From Enterococcus raffinosus (lineage in GTDB: Bacteria; Bacillota; Bacilli; Lactobacillales; Enterococcaceae), in NCBI RefSeq assembly GCF_001886185.1, contig NZ_JXLA01000036.1:2389-38610 (forward strand): 36,222 nt of DNA, in the 5' to 3' direction. A program made the position numbers and the translations under genes. The notes under the pieces were generated by a model. The model was not told where the DNA came from. It was given only the letters and a program-made list of their open reading frames with translations, and searched no databases. Positions 1-9,521 of this stretch are shown in pieces; positions within the stretch are counted from its first letter, which is position 1; each line of letters begins with the position of its first letter.

Positions 1-6
1 AAACAG

Positions 7-131
7 GAATCATCGTGAAGGTGATTCATAACGTAGCTGACAAATTTTGTCTACGCCCTATAGTGCTAAAGCTCGACGATGAACATGATTGAATTTTCGC
101 GCGTGCTCATTTTCGAGTGTGCGCTTTTTTT
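7..131 (+). promoter_or_regulatory. Structured mgtA leader with possible terminator/antiterminator switch
   Basis: Seen: an 8-bp hairpin (7-14 with 20-27, one G-U pair), a second stem (32-36 with 51-55, extended by 40-42 with 48-50), and then an intrinsic terminator at 99-131. Bases 71-76 (GCTCGA) can pair with 113-118 (TCGAGT), which would break the terminator stem. This is the layout of a transcription attenuator. I could not match it to the M-box or yybP-ykoY consensus. Inference: an ion-responsive leader of mgtA. Alternative: the terminator belongs to a gene ending before the window and the upstream stems are incidental. Confidence 0.4.
99..131 (+). terminator. Intrinsic terminator upstream of mgtA
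   Basis: A 10-bp GC-rich stem (99-108 with 115-124, containing G-U pairs), a 6-base loop and seven T. It either ends an upstream transcript or acts as the off-state of the mgtA leader. Confidence 0.8.
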
Positions 132-202
132 CTGTCAGTTAAACCTGTAAGCATGTTAGGTTGCTTAATATCGCCAAAGAATAATGAAAGGATGTGAGGA
201 AG

Positions 203-322
203 ATGGACCTTGAAGATAGTCGACCGAAAAGTAAGAATAACTGGGCGGCTTTGGCTGCCTTGAATTTTAGGAGGAAAAACTATGATGAACAAAAAAGGCC
301 TTCTTGCTCGCAAAATCAATAA
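203..322 (+). CDS. Candidate 39-aa leader peptide overlapping mgtA
   Basis: ATG at 203 is preceded by AAAGGA (187-192) and GAGGAAG. The ORF runs 39 codons, past the mgtA start, and stops at 320-322, a 41-base overlap in another frame. The product starts MDLEDSRPKSKNN, acidic and with a proline near the N-terminus. Codons 23-24 are AGG AGG, which are also the mgtA ribosome site (269-274). A hairpin (244-249 with 254-259) lies inside the ORF. Known: enterobacterial MgtL leader peptides carry acidic and proline residues near the start that destabilise the ribosome at low Mg2+. Inference: an analogous sensor. It has no recognised homologue, and may be untranslated. Confidence 0.4.
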   Translation: MDLEDSRPKSKNNWAALAALNFRRKNYDEQKRPSCSQNQ

Positions 323-2891
323 AGATCAAGAGTTAAAAAAATTAGCAATTTTATCTGATCGTGACTTATTCCTTAATTTGCGAACATCTCTTCAGGGACT
401 ATCAGAGGAGGATGCGCAAAGTCGTTTGGAGGAGTATGGACCTAATGAAGTTTCTGCGCAGAAGCCGACACCTGGTATTTTATTATTTTTGCAGGCTTTC
501 AACGATCCTTTTGTCTATGTTTTAGCGCTTTTAGCCATCGTTTCATTGTTGACAAATGATATTGAGGCCTCAATTGTGATGACGATCATGATCTTGGCTA
601 GTGTTTTGATTACGTTCATTCAAGAATATCGCTCACAAAAGGCGAGTATTGAATTAAAGGAAATGATTGAAAATACCGCTGCGATCACACGTAATGGAGA
701 AACAAAGGAAATTCCGATGGACGAAGTAGTTCCTGGTGACATTCTGACGTTAGCGACTGGAGACATGATTCCAGCAGATGCGGTGTTAATCTGGACGAAG
801 GATCTCTTCGTCAATCAATCCTCGTTAACGGGAGAATCAATGCCTGTCGAAAAATATCTTTCAGATGAGACGGAAATAAACGAAGAAACAACCGCATTAG
901 ACTTAACCAATTTAGTATTTATGGGAACTGACGTGTTAAGTGGTCAAGGAAAAGCTATTATTCTAAAGACAGGTCAGCAAACGTTCTTTGGTGATATCGC
1001 TAAAAATGCGACATCGAAACGTGGCAAGACTTCTTTTGATATTGGATTATCAAAAGTTAGTAAGTTGCTGCTGCGTATGGTTATGGTTCTGTTTCCCTTA
1101 GTGTTTTTAATTAACGGATTTACTAAGGGGGATTGGAGTAGTGCCTTCTTCTTTGCAATTGCAGTTGCAGTGGGCTTGACACCTGAAATGCTCCCAATGA
1201 TAGTAAGCTCAAATTTGGCGAAGGGGGCATTAACTCTTTCGAAGCATAAAGTCATTGTGAAAGAATTAGCTTCGATTCAAAATCTAGGTAGTATGGATGT
1301 TTTATGTACAGATAAAACGGGAACTATTACGGAAGATCGCGTTGTATTAGTACAGCATTTAGACCCTTTAGGAAATGAAAATGAACAAGTTTTGGACTTG
1401 GCTTTTATGAATTCTACCTATCAGACAGGGTGGAAAAATTTGATGGACATCGCGGTAATTAATTATTTTGAAGAGCAAAATCGTCATTTGCCTTATCGAG
1501 CGGTTCAGAAAATTGATGAGATACCATTTGATTTTTCTCGTCGGCGTTTAACTGTCGTAATGAAGACGGATGAGCATCAACTAATGATCACTAAGGGCGC
1601 TGTTGAAGAAATGGCAGCAATCTGCAAATATGTTGAAATAAATGGGGAAATTTTAGAATTAACGCCAGATATCCGCCAACAGTTACAGATTGTTAACGAG
1701 AAAATGAATCGTCAAGGTATGCGAGTAATCACGGTTGCTGTGCGGCGAGATGCCCATGATGAACCTATTTATTCAACGGATGATGAAAAAGATATGACAT
1801 TAATCGGTTTTATGGGGTTCCTTGATCCAGCAAAGGCATCAGCTAAACCAGCAATTAAATCGCTCCAACAACACGGTGTAACAGTGAAGGTTTTGACAGG
1901 GGATAATGCAATCGTTGCTCAAAAAGTATGCCAAGATGTTGGTATTCCTGCGGATGATTTTGTATTAGGGAATCAAATTGATGAAATGTCAGATGAAGAG
2001 CTGTATCAAGCAGCAGAAAAAATCAATCTGTTTGCCAAGTTAAACCCTATGCAAAAATCACGAATCATTGAATCGCTACAAACTAAGGGACACACGGTGG
2101 GTTTCATGGGGGATGGAATCAATGATGCGCCAGCCTTACGAAAAGCTGATGTCGGAATTTCGGTGGACACAGCGGCAGATATCACTAAGGATGCCAGTTC
2201 AATCATCCTACTAGAAAAAAGTCTAGGCGTTTTAGAAAGTGGTGTTATTGAAGGCCGCCGAGTATTTAGTAATATGATGAAATACATTAAAATCACTATT
2301 AGTTCAAATTTCGGAAACGTATTTTCTATTCTAATTGCTAGCGCGTTTTTACCATTTTTACCTATGCTGTCAATTCAATTACTATTGCAAAATTTAATCT
2401 ATGATTTTGCACAACTAACAATTCCTTGGGACAATGTGGATGATGAGGAGTTACAGGCTCCAACTAAATGGGAAACTACCGGTCTATTGAAATTCACTGT
2501 CTGTATTGGTCCGATCAGCTCAGTTTTCGACATAATTACTTTCTTAGTCATGTGGTTCATTTTTGGTGCCAATACAGTTGGTGCACAAAACCTTTTCCAA
2601 ACCGGGTGGTTTATGATCGGTCTTACCACACAAGCATTGGTTGTTTTAATGGTAAGAACGAAGAAAATTCCATTTATCCAAAGTCGTCCAGCACCACAAG
2701 TTTTTGCCAGTTTACTGATGGCTGTTGTTGTCGGAGCATTAGTTGTTTTGACTCCAATTGCTGAACAATTTGATTTTGTTCATTTACCAAGCAGCTATTG
2801 GTTATGGTATCTTATTATCGTTGCTGCTTACATGTTGGCGACTCAGCTAGGAAAAGTCGTATATATAAAAATTGCAAAAGAATGGATCTGA
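282..2891 (+). CDS. mgtA: Mg2+-translocating P-type ATPase (type IIIB)
   Basis: A polytopic membrane ATPase expected to import Mg2+ at the expense of ATP. Seen in 869 aa: an N-terminal cation-ATPase domain, the TGES actuator motif at 183-186, a membrane motif reading VGLTPEMLPMIV just before the phosphorylation site, DKTGT with the phosphorylated Asp at about 344, and the hinge motif GDGINDAP at 610-617. The PEMLP form of the membrane motif is typical of MgtA/MgtB rather than Ca2+ or heavy-metal pumps. Length is close to E. coli MgtA (898 aa). The start is ATG 282 behind AGGAGG (269-274); ATG 285 is a possible alternative. It appears monocistronic, with the leader described upstream and a strong terminator at 2898-2934. 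Confidence 0.93.
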   Translation: MMNKKGLLARKINKDQELKKLAILSDRDLFLNLRTSLQGLSEEDAQSRLEEYGPNEVSAQKPTPGILLFLQAFNDPFVYVLALLAIVSLLTNDIEASIVMTIMILASVLITFIQEYRSQKASIELKEMIENTAAITRNGETKEIPMDEVVPGDILTLATGDMIPADAVLIWTKDLFVNQSSLTGESMPVEKYLSDETEINEETTALDLTNLVFMGTDVLSGQGKAIILKTGQQTFFGDIAKNATSKRGKTSFDIGLSKVSKLLLRMVMVLFPLVFLINGFTKGDWSSAFFFAIAVAVGLTPEMLPMIVSSNLAKGALTLSKHKVIVKELASIQNLGSMDVLCTDKTGTITEDRVVLVQHLDPLGNENEQVLDLAFMNSTYQTGWKNLMDIAVINYFEEQNRHLPYRAVQKIDEIPFDFSRRRLTVVMKTDEHQLMITKGAVEEMAAICKYVEINGEILELTPDIRQQLQIVNEKMNRQGMRVITVAVRRDAHDEPIYSTDDEKDMTLIGFMGFLDPAKASAKPAIKSLQQHGVTVKVLTGDNAIVAQKVCQDVGIPADDFVLGNQIDEMSDEELYQAAEKINLFAKLNPMQKSRIIESLQTKGHTVGFMGDGINDAPALRKADVGISVDTAADITKDASSIILLEKSLGVLESGVIEGRRVFSNMMKYIKITISSNFGNVFSILIASAFLPFLPMLSIQLLLQNLIYDFAQLTIPWDNVDDEELQAPTKWETTGLLKFTVCIGPISSVFDIITFLVMWFIFGANTVGAQNLFQTGWFMIGLTTQALVVLMVRTKKIPFIQSRPAPQVFASLLMAVVVGALVVLTPIAEQFDFVHLPSSYWLWYLIIVAAYMLATQLGKVVYIKIAKEWI

Positions 2892-2897
2892 ACTATA

Positions 2898-2934
2898 ACA
2901 GAATGGCCTGTGTTGCCATTCTGTTTCTTTTTTT
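2898..2934 (+). terminator. Terminator after mgtA
   Basis: A perfect 10-bp stem (2898-2907 with 2915-2924), a 7-base loop and a T-rich tail. Confidence 0.92.
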
Positions 2935-2968
2935 GTGAAAAAAGGCAACAAAATTTAAGTTTTAAAGA

Positions 2969-3012
2969 TTGTGCAGTCAATCGTTTTAGTTATAAATTAT
3001 TCTAAAAACGAT
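2969..3012 (+). promoter_or_regulatory. Candidate pdh promoter with dyad around the -10 box
   Basis: TTGTGC (2969-2974) and TATAAA (2991-2996) are 16 bases apart. ATCGTTTTAG (2980-2989) and CTAAAAACGAT (3002-3012) form an inverted repeat with a one-base bulge that brackets the -10 box. This placement suggests a repressor operator; the regulator is unknown. The promoter call itself is by pattern only. Confidence 0.4.
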
Positions 3013-3104
3013 AGAGCTTTAATAAAACTAAATACCCTTTTGATTTAATCTTATTGTTTTGTCCGGTTGGTAAGAATTCCTTATTGAAAGGGTGCTGAAC
3101 ATGA

Positions 3105-3248
3105 TTTCACAAGCCTAAAATGTGAAACGCTTCAATTCGCTCAGAATTAGTGAGCAAGTTTGTTGTCAATTGAATACAAAAATGCTAATTTAGAATGGAA
3201 GGAGCAATAGCAATAATACAGATTGACTTGCTGTTGCACTGACAACAA
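3105..3248 (+). promoter_or_regulatory. Structured pdh 5' UTR
   Basis: No gene lies between 2892 and 3282. This part holds an inverted repeat TTTCACA/TGTGAAA (3105-3111, 3121-3127). It also holds a nested structure: a perfect 9-bp outer stem TTGTTGTCA/TGACAACAA (3160-3168 with 3240-3248) enclosing a 10-bp inner stem (3204-3213 with 3228-3237, one G-U pair). The outer stem ends about 16 bases before the pdhA ribosome site, so it could affect translation or mRNA stability. Confidence 0.4.
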
Positions 3249-3264
3249 GACTTAATTTATTTAA

Positions 3265-4392
<1,128 letters not shown>

Positions 4393-4394
4393 TC

Positions 4395-5372
4395 ATGGCA
4401 CAAAAAACAATGATACAAGCAATTACAGATGCCTTAGCTCTGATGCTTGAAAAAGATAAAGAAGTATTAATTTTCGGTGAAGACGTTGGGAAGAACGGAG
4501 GCGTTTTTCGTGCCACTGAGGGATTGCAAGAGAAATTCGGTGAAGATCAAGTTTTCGATACGCCATTAGCTGAATCTGGTATTGCGGGACTTGGTTTTGG
4601 CTTAGCATTGCAAGGCTTCCGTCCAGTTCCAGAGATTCAATTCTTTGGTTTTGTATTTGAAGCGATGGATGAAATTGTCGGACAAATGGCTCGGACTCGT
4701 TATCGCATGGGAAATACTCGGAATTTACCGATCACGATTCGTGCACCATTCGGTGGCGGCGTTCATACACCAGAACTCCACTCAGATAATTTAGAAGGTT
4801 TAATGGCACAATCACCAGGTCTGCGTGTAGTTATTCCATCAAACCCTTATGACGCAAAAGGACTATTGATCGCATCAATCAGAAATAACGACCCGGTAGT
4901 CTTCTTAGAACATATGAAGCTTTACCGTTCATTCCGTGAAGAAGTTCCAGAAGGAATTTATGAAGTACCTCTAGACAAAGCAGCTGTAACTAAGGAAGGA
5001 TCAGATGTTTCAATTATTACTTATGGCGCGATGGTTCGTGAAGCAATTAAAGCTGCTGACAATTTAGCAAAAGAAAATATTAATGCAGAAATTATTGACT
5101 TGCGGACAGTAGCTCCTCTTGATGTTGAAACAATCATTAAATCAGTAGAGAAGACTGGTCGTGTCGTTGTTGTTCAAGAAGCGCAAAAACAAGCAGGCGT
5201 TTCTGCACAAGTAATTTCAGAAATCTCAGAACGGGCAATTCTTTCATTAGAAGCACCAATCGGGCGGGTTTCTGCTCCAGATACGATTTTCCCATTTGGA
5301 CAAGCGGAAGGTATCTGGTTGCCAAACGCAGCAGATATCGAAGCAAAAGTAAAAGAAATCGTAGAATTTTAA
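4395..5372 (+). CDS. pdhB: Pyruvate dehydrogenase E1 component, beta subunit
   Basis: Partner of PdhA in the E1 decarboxylase. Seen: a 325-aa transketolase-like protein with the pyrimidine-binding domain in the first half ([18 protein letters not shown] near the N-terminus, then [17 protein letters not shown]) and a C-terminal transketolase domain ([12 protein letters not shown], then [11 protein letters not shown]). Length is standard for Gram-positive PdhB. The ribosome site GAAGGAG lies in the last codons of pdhA, which indicates close translational coupling. Confidence 0.95.
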   Translation: MAQKTMIQAITDALALMLEKDKEVLIFGEDVGKNGGVFRATEGLQEKFGEDQVFDTPLAESGIAGLGFGLALQGFRPVPEIQFFGFVFEAMDEIVGQMARTRYRMGNTRNLPITIRAPFGGGVHTPELHSDNLEGLMAQSPGLRVVIPSNPYDAKGLLIASIRNNDPVVFLEHMKLYRSFREEVPEGIYEVPLDKAAVTKEGSDVSIITYGAMVREAIKAADNLAKENINAEIIDLRTVAPLDVETIIKSVEKTGRVVVVQEAQKQAGVSAQVISEISERAILSLEAPIGRVSAPDTIFPFGQAEGIWLPNAADIEAKVKEIVEF

Positions 5373-5391
5373 ACTAAAGGAGCGAAAAAAA

Positions 5392-7047
5392 ATGGCTTAC
5401 CAATTTAAACTGCCTGACATCGGTGAAGGCATTGCTGAAGGTGAGATCGTCAAATGGTTCGTCAAAGCTGGCGATACAATTAACGAAGATGACACTTTAT
5501 TAGAAGTACAAAATGATAAATCAGTGGAAGAAATTCCCTCTCCTGTAACAGGAACAATCAAAAAAATCATTGTTGATGAAGGAACAGTTGCGAATGTCGG
5601 TGACGTTTTAGTTGAAATCGATGCACCTGGTCATGAAGATAATGAAGGGGACGCAGGTGTTGCAGCAGAATCGCAAACACCAGAAGCGCCAGCGGCTGAA
5701 CCAACGGTCGAAAGCGGATCAAGTGAGAGCAGCAGTTCTAATGAGGGCGGCGGAGTTTTCCAATTCAAATTACCCGATATTGGTGAAGGCATTGCGGAAG
5801 GCGAAATCGTTAAGTGGTTCGTTAAAGCTGGCGATAAGATCGAAGAAGACGATACTTTATTAGAAGTTCAAAACGACAAATCAGTGGAAGAAATTCCCTC
5901 TCCAGTAACAGGGACAATCAAGAAAATCATTGTTGATGAAGGAACAGTTGCCAATGTTGGAGACGTTTTAGTCGAAATTGATGCACCTGGACACAATGAT
6001 TCAAGTGCTTCTTCAAGCGAAGCATCTGTACCAACGGAGGCGCCAAAAGCTGAAGCGAAAGGAAACACTTCAGTTGTAGAAGCAAGTAATCCAGATAAAC
6101 GCGTCTTAGCAATGCCGTCCGTTCGTCAATACGCACGTGAGAAAGATGTGGATATTAGCCAGGTAACTGCTACTGGAAAAGGTGGACGTGTCCTTAAGGA
6201 AGATATCGATACATTTATTTCCGGCGGTGGACAAACTGAACCAACCAAATCAGAAGTAAAATCAACTGAAACAGCTGCTTCATCAGCAAGTTCACCAGTG
6301 ATAGCTGAGAAACCTGCTCAACCATTTACGTCAAATATGGGTGAAATGGAAACTCGTGAGAAATTGACACCAACCCGTAAAGCGATTGCTAAAGCAATGG
6401 TTAACAGCAAACATACTGCACCTCATGTAACTCTGCATGACGAAGTAGAAGTGTCTAAGCTTTGGGATCATCGTAAGAAATTCAAGCAAGTAGCTTTAGA
6501 CAACGGAACAAAATTAACGTTCTTGCCTTACGTGGTGAAAGCTTTAACAGCAACAGTGAAAAAATACCCAGTCTTGAATGCATCAATCGATGATGCAGCT
6601 CAAGAAATTGTCTATAAAAATTACTACAACATTGGTATTGCGACAGATACTGATCATGGTTTATATGTACCAAACGTCAAAAATGCTGATACAAAAGGTA
6701 TGTTTAAAATTGCAGATGAAATTAATGAAAAAGCAGCATTGGCACATGACGGTAAGTTATCTGCGGATGATATGCGGAATGGGACGATCACAATCTCAAA
6801 TATTGGTTCTGTAGGCGGTGGCTGGTTTACTCCAGTAATCAACTACCCTGAAGTTGCGATTCTTGGCGTTGGTACGATTGCACAACAACCAATCGTTAAC
6901 GATGAAGGCGAATTAGCGGTTGGCCGTGTAATGAAACTTTCATTAAGCTTCGACCATCGTATCGTTGATGGTGCGACAGCACAAAAAGCTATGAACAATA
7001 TTAAACGTTTATTGGCTGATCCAGAATTATTATTAATGGAAGGATGA
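5392..7047 (+). CDS. pdhC: Dihydrolipoamide acetyltransferase (E2), two lipoyl domains
   Basis: The core of the PDH complex, which transfers acetyl from lipoamide to CoA. Domains in 551 aa: lipoyl 1 (about 1-80, lipoylated Lys43 in NDKSVEE), an Ala/Glu/Ser-rich linker, lipoyl 2 (about 121-200, Lys163), a second linker, the E1/E3-binding domain (about 240-275, [14 protein letters not shown]), another linker, then the catalytic domain with HRIVDG at 522-527 (catalytic His522 and Asp526). The two lipoyl modules are offset by exactly 120 codons and are nearly identical in DNA. The start is ATG 5392 behind AAAGGAG. It follows pdhB by 19 bases. Confidence 0.96.
   Translation: MAYQFKLPDIGEGIAEGEIVKWFVKAGDTINEDDTLLEVQNDKSVEEIPSPVTGTIKKIIVDEGTVANVGDVLVEIDAPGHEDNEGDAGVAAESQTPEAPAAEPTVESGSSESSSSNEGGGVFQFKLPDIGEGIAEGEIVKWFVKAGDKIEEDDTLLEVQNDKSVEEIPSPVTGTIKKIIVDEGTVANVGDVLVEIDAPGHNDSSASSSEASVPTEAPKAEAKGNTSVVEASNPDKRVLAMPSVRQYAREKDVDISQVTATGKGGRVLKEDIDTFISGGGQTEPTKSEVKSTETAASSASSPVIAEKPAQPFTSNMGEMETREKLTPTRKAIAKAMVNSKHTAPHVTLHDEVEVSKLWDHRKKFKQVALDNGTKLTFLPYVVKALTATVKKYPVLNASIDDAAQEIVYKNYYNIGIATDTDHGLYVPNVKNADTKGMFKIADEINEKAALAHDGKLSADDMRNGTITISNIGSVGGGWFTPVINYPEVAILGVGTIAQQPIVNDEGELAVGRVMKLSLSFDHRIVDGATAQKAMNNIKRLLADPELLLMEG
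5395..6000 (+). repeat. Tandem lipoyl-domain repeat inside pdhC (period 360)
   Basis: Two units of about 240 bases, roughly 5398-5636 and 5758-5996, differ mostly at third codon positions. The 3' part of each unit (around 5521-5600 and 5881-5960) is almost base-for-base the same. This fits an internal duplication kept similar by gene conversion. Confidence 0.85.
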
Positions 7048-7054
7048 TAAAATC

Positions 7055-8461
7055 ATGGTAGTTGGAGATTTTGCCATTGAATTAGATACAGTTGTAATCG
7101 GTGCTGGACCTGGCGGCTATGTTGCCGCTATCCGCGCCGCTGAAATGGGACAGAAGGTAGCGATTATTGAGCGTGAATATATTGGAGGCGTGTGTTTAAA
7201 CGTCGGTTGTGTTCCGTCAAAAGCGCTAATTTCTGCGGGACATCATTACCAAGACTCACTTGATTCATCAATGTTTGGTGTCACAAGTGAAAAAGTCAAA
7301 TTGGATTTCACGAAAACACAAGAGTGGAAAGAAAATGAAGTCGTTAATAAATTAACTTCAGGTGTTAAATTTTTATTGAAAAAACACAAAGTAGAAATTA
7401 TCGAAGGGGAAGCATTCTTTGTAGATGACAAAACTTTACGAGTAATTCACCCTGATTCTGCTCAAACTTACTCATTTAATAATGCAATTGTCGCAACAGG
7501 TTCTCGTCCAATCGAGATCCCCGGCTTTAAATTCGGTGGTCGCGTATTAGATTCTACTGGCGGCTTAGCCTTAGCAGAAGTTCCAGAAAAACTTGTCATT
7601 ATTGGCGGTGGCGTTATCGGTGCTGAACTAGGTGGCGCATATGCCAATCTAGGTGCTGAAGTGACAATTGTTGAAGGTACACCACAAATTTTGCCTACTT
7701 ATGAAAAAGACATGGTGCAACTTGTTGAAAAAGATTTCAAACAAAAAGGAATTAAAGTCGTGACCTCTGCAATGGCTCGTGAAGCTGTTGATAATGGTGA
7801 TAGTGTAACGGTTCGTTATGAAGTTGACGGCAAAGAAGAAACGGTTGATGCTGATTATGTGATGGTAACTGTCGGTCGCCGTCCGAATACAAATGACATG
7901 GGCTTAGAACAAGCGGGTGTTGAAATGACAGATCGAGGATTGATTCCAGTCGACAAACAAGGACGTACAAACGTGCCTAGCATCTATGCCATTGGCGACA
8001 TAGTTCCTGGAGCTGCTTTAGCTCATAAAGCAAGCTACGAAGCGAAAATCGCAGCGGAAGCAATCTCTGGCAAGAAAGTTGTAGTGGACTATAAAGCAAT
8101 GCCCGCAGTAGCTTTTACTGATCCAGAATTAGCTACTGTTGGAATGACGATCAAGGAAGCAAAAGAAGCTGGATTAGAAGCAAAAGCGTTCAAATTCCCA
8201 TTCTCTGGAAATGGCCGCGCCCTATCTTTAGGTAAAACAGAAGGATTCATTCGTTTAGTAACTACCGTAGAAGACAATGTCATCATTGGCGGTCAAATTG
8301 CTGGTGTTGGAGCGAGTGATATGATTTCTGAATTGGCGTTAGCCATCGAATCTGGTATGAATGCCGAAGATATTGCTTTAACCATCCACCCACACCCATC
8401 ATTAGGTGAAATTGTTATGGATGCTTCTGAATTAGCTTTAGGTATGCCAATCCATATTTAA
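7055..8461 (+). CDS. pdhD: Dihydrolipoamide dehydrogenase (E3)
   Basis: A flavoprotein that reoxidises lipoamide on E2 and makes NADH; last gene of the PDH operon. Seen in 468 aa: the FAD-binding GAGPGG motif at 16-21, the redox-active disulphide in [13 protein letters not shown] (Cys47 and Cys52), an NAD-binding [10 protein letters not shown] segment mid-protein, a second FAD motif (YAIGDIV), and the C-terminal HPHPSLGE with the catalytic His at about 447 and Glu at 452. ATG 7055 is 7 bases after pdhC. A strong terminator follows. Confidence 0.96.
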   Translation: MVVGDFAIELDTVVIGAGPGGYVAAIRAAEMGQKVAIIEREYIGGVCLNVGCVPSKALISAGHHYQDSLDSSMFGVTSEKVKLDFTKTQEWKENEVVNKLTSGVKFLLKKHKVEIIEGEAFFVDDKTLRVIHPDSAQTYSFNNAIVATGSRPIEIPGFKFGGRVLDSTGGLALAEVPEKLVIIGGGVIGAELGGAYANLGAEVTIVEGTPQILPTYEKDMVQLVEKDFKQKGIKVVTSAMAREAVDNGDSVTVRYEVDGKEETVDADYVMVTVGRRPNTNDMGLEQAGVEMTDRGLIPVDKQGRTNVPSIYAIGDIVPGAALAHKASYEAKIAAEAISGKKVVVDYKAMPAVAFTDPELATVGMTIKEAKEAGLEAKAFKFPFSGNGRALSLGKTEGFIRLVTTVEDNVIIGGQIAGVGASDMISELALAIESGMNAEDIALTIHPHPSLGEIVMDASELALGMPIHI

Positions 8462-8469
8462 AAAGAGAG

Positions 8470-8509
8470 AGCCAAAATCCTAATTATTAGTGGATTTTGG
8501 CTTTTTTTT
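8470..8509 (+). terminator. Terminator of the pdh operon
   Basis: A perfect stem of at least 10 bp (8471-8480 with 8492-8501), an 11-base loop and eight T. Confidence 0.93.
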
Positions 8510-8616
8510 ACAGTCTGAAACGTTCCCCCTTATCAATATGCTTTTTCAGAAGAAGATTTTTTCAATAGAAATACTAACTTAAACTTATCACAATCAAGAG
8601 TGTTCTATTGATCCGT

Positions 8617-8642
8617 GCACACTAGTTTAGTGCTGCTTTTTT
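8617..8642 (+). terminator. Possible second terminator in the decayed region
   Basis: CACTA/TAGTG with a 3-base loop, extended by GCA/TGC across a bulge, followed by six T. No intact gene precedes it. The rest of 8510-8800 shows no ORF, RNA gene or repeat I can support. Confidence 0.4.
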
Positions 8643-8801
8643 ACCCAAAATAACTGCTGATCTAGGCAATAGCTACTTCATTCAAGATGGATAAACGAAA
8701 CTTGTATCTGTGCGACATGGTATTTCAAGTCTTTTCTTAATAAAAGTCGTTCCAAAAATATTGCCGATTTTTATCTACTCGTTTCTTCCTTAAATTAATA
8801 G

Positions 8802-9107
8802 ATCTGGCGAGAAGACAGTAGGGGCAAATCAAATCATCAGGAAGTTCATCTAGTTTCTGCAGAGAAAATTTTAGTAGAGTATCTCAGCTATTTAACGCCC
8901 AATCGTGATTTGAAATATATTCACTATGATTTGTATGCAAAGTTCATTTATGGTTTGCTTTTAGTAAAAAAGCATGATTCAAAAGGACAGGATCAATGTG
9001 AACGAATCATCGATATTTTTGTGAATGTTTGTGGCTATACAAATTATGGCAACCGTTTGAATATTCTCTATCAGTCAACTTTAGCAGAGTCTGAGCAAAC
9101 CAACTAA
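8802..9107 (+). pseudogene. 3' remnant of an unidentified gene, perhaps a helical-repeat transcriptional regulator
   Basis: An open frame begins just after a stop at 8799 and runs to 9107. It has no good start: the only candidate is TTG 8910 without a ribosome site, and the frame is coding-like well before it. The last 80 or so residues are helical, with alternating aromatic and Leu/Ile positions (DLKYIHYDLYAKFIYGLLLV), reminiscent of the C-terminal repeat region of Rgg/PlcR-type regulators. That family guess is weak. The N-terminal half and any DNA-binding domain are absent, and 8510-8800 shows no recognisable coding frame, so this reads as a decayed gene. Confidence 0.45.
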
Positions 9108-9189
9108 ATATAGTAGACGAACAGGATGGTCCATAAGCAAAAGTTTCGATGATTCTATGGTAAACTAATTTGGAATGGAGTGTGGATCA

Positions 9190-9459
9190 ATGGCAAATTA
9201 TAGTTATCCAATTGATGAAGATTGGACACATGAAGAAATCGTGATTGTTATCAACTTTCTGAATTTAGTAGAAGAAGCGAACGAAAACGGTGTTGATAAA
9301 GAAGTCTTTTTAGAAGGCTATAAAAAATTCAAAACAGTTGTTAAAAGTATCGGAGAAGAAAAACGAATAGGTCGTGATTTTCAAGAGGTTAGCGATTATT
9401 CTATTTATCGAACATTACAAAAAGCAAAAGCAACAACGACAAAACGCTTTAAAATGTAA
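9190..9459 (+). CDS. UPF0223 family protein (YktA-like)
   Basis: A small (89 aa) acidic cytoplasmic protein of unknown function, matching the UPF0223 family by its opening (MANYSYPIDEDW), a central helix pair and a basic tail (KAKATTTKRFKM). The start is ATG 9190 behind TGGAG (9176-9180). An upstream in-frame ATG at 9175 would place that ribosome site inside the gene and adds five residues not typical of the family. The inositol-phosphatase-like gene follows at 62 bases, as in the yktA-yktC neighbourhood of Bacillus, so the two are probably co-transcribed. Confidence 0.8.
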   Translation: MANYSYPIDEDWTHEEIVIVINFLNLVEEANENGVDKEVFLEGYKKFKTVVKSIGEEKRIGRDFQEVSDYSIYRTLQKAKATTTKRFKM

Positions 9460-9521
9460 TATTTTCTATTTAATACTTATTCATGGTGGCAATCAAAACT
9501 TAGCTAGGAGAGATTATCAAG

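Noticed and set aside
107-319. 70-aa ORF on the minus strand across the mgtA leader
   Set aside because: It spans the terminator and mgtA start, has no ribosome site and no family resemblance.
2468-2764. 98-aa + strand ORF inside mgtA
   Set aside because: Out-of-frame shadow of the last membrane helices of mgtA, with no ribosome site.
3119-3135. cre-like sequence TGTGAAACGCTTCA before pdhA
   Set aside because: The spacing between TG/AA and the central CG is one base short of the CcpA consensus on both strands, so I do not call a catabolite-repression site.
3195-3242. 15-codon ORF in the pdh leader
   Set aside because: No convincing ribosome site; it overlaps the inner stem and is too short to judge.
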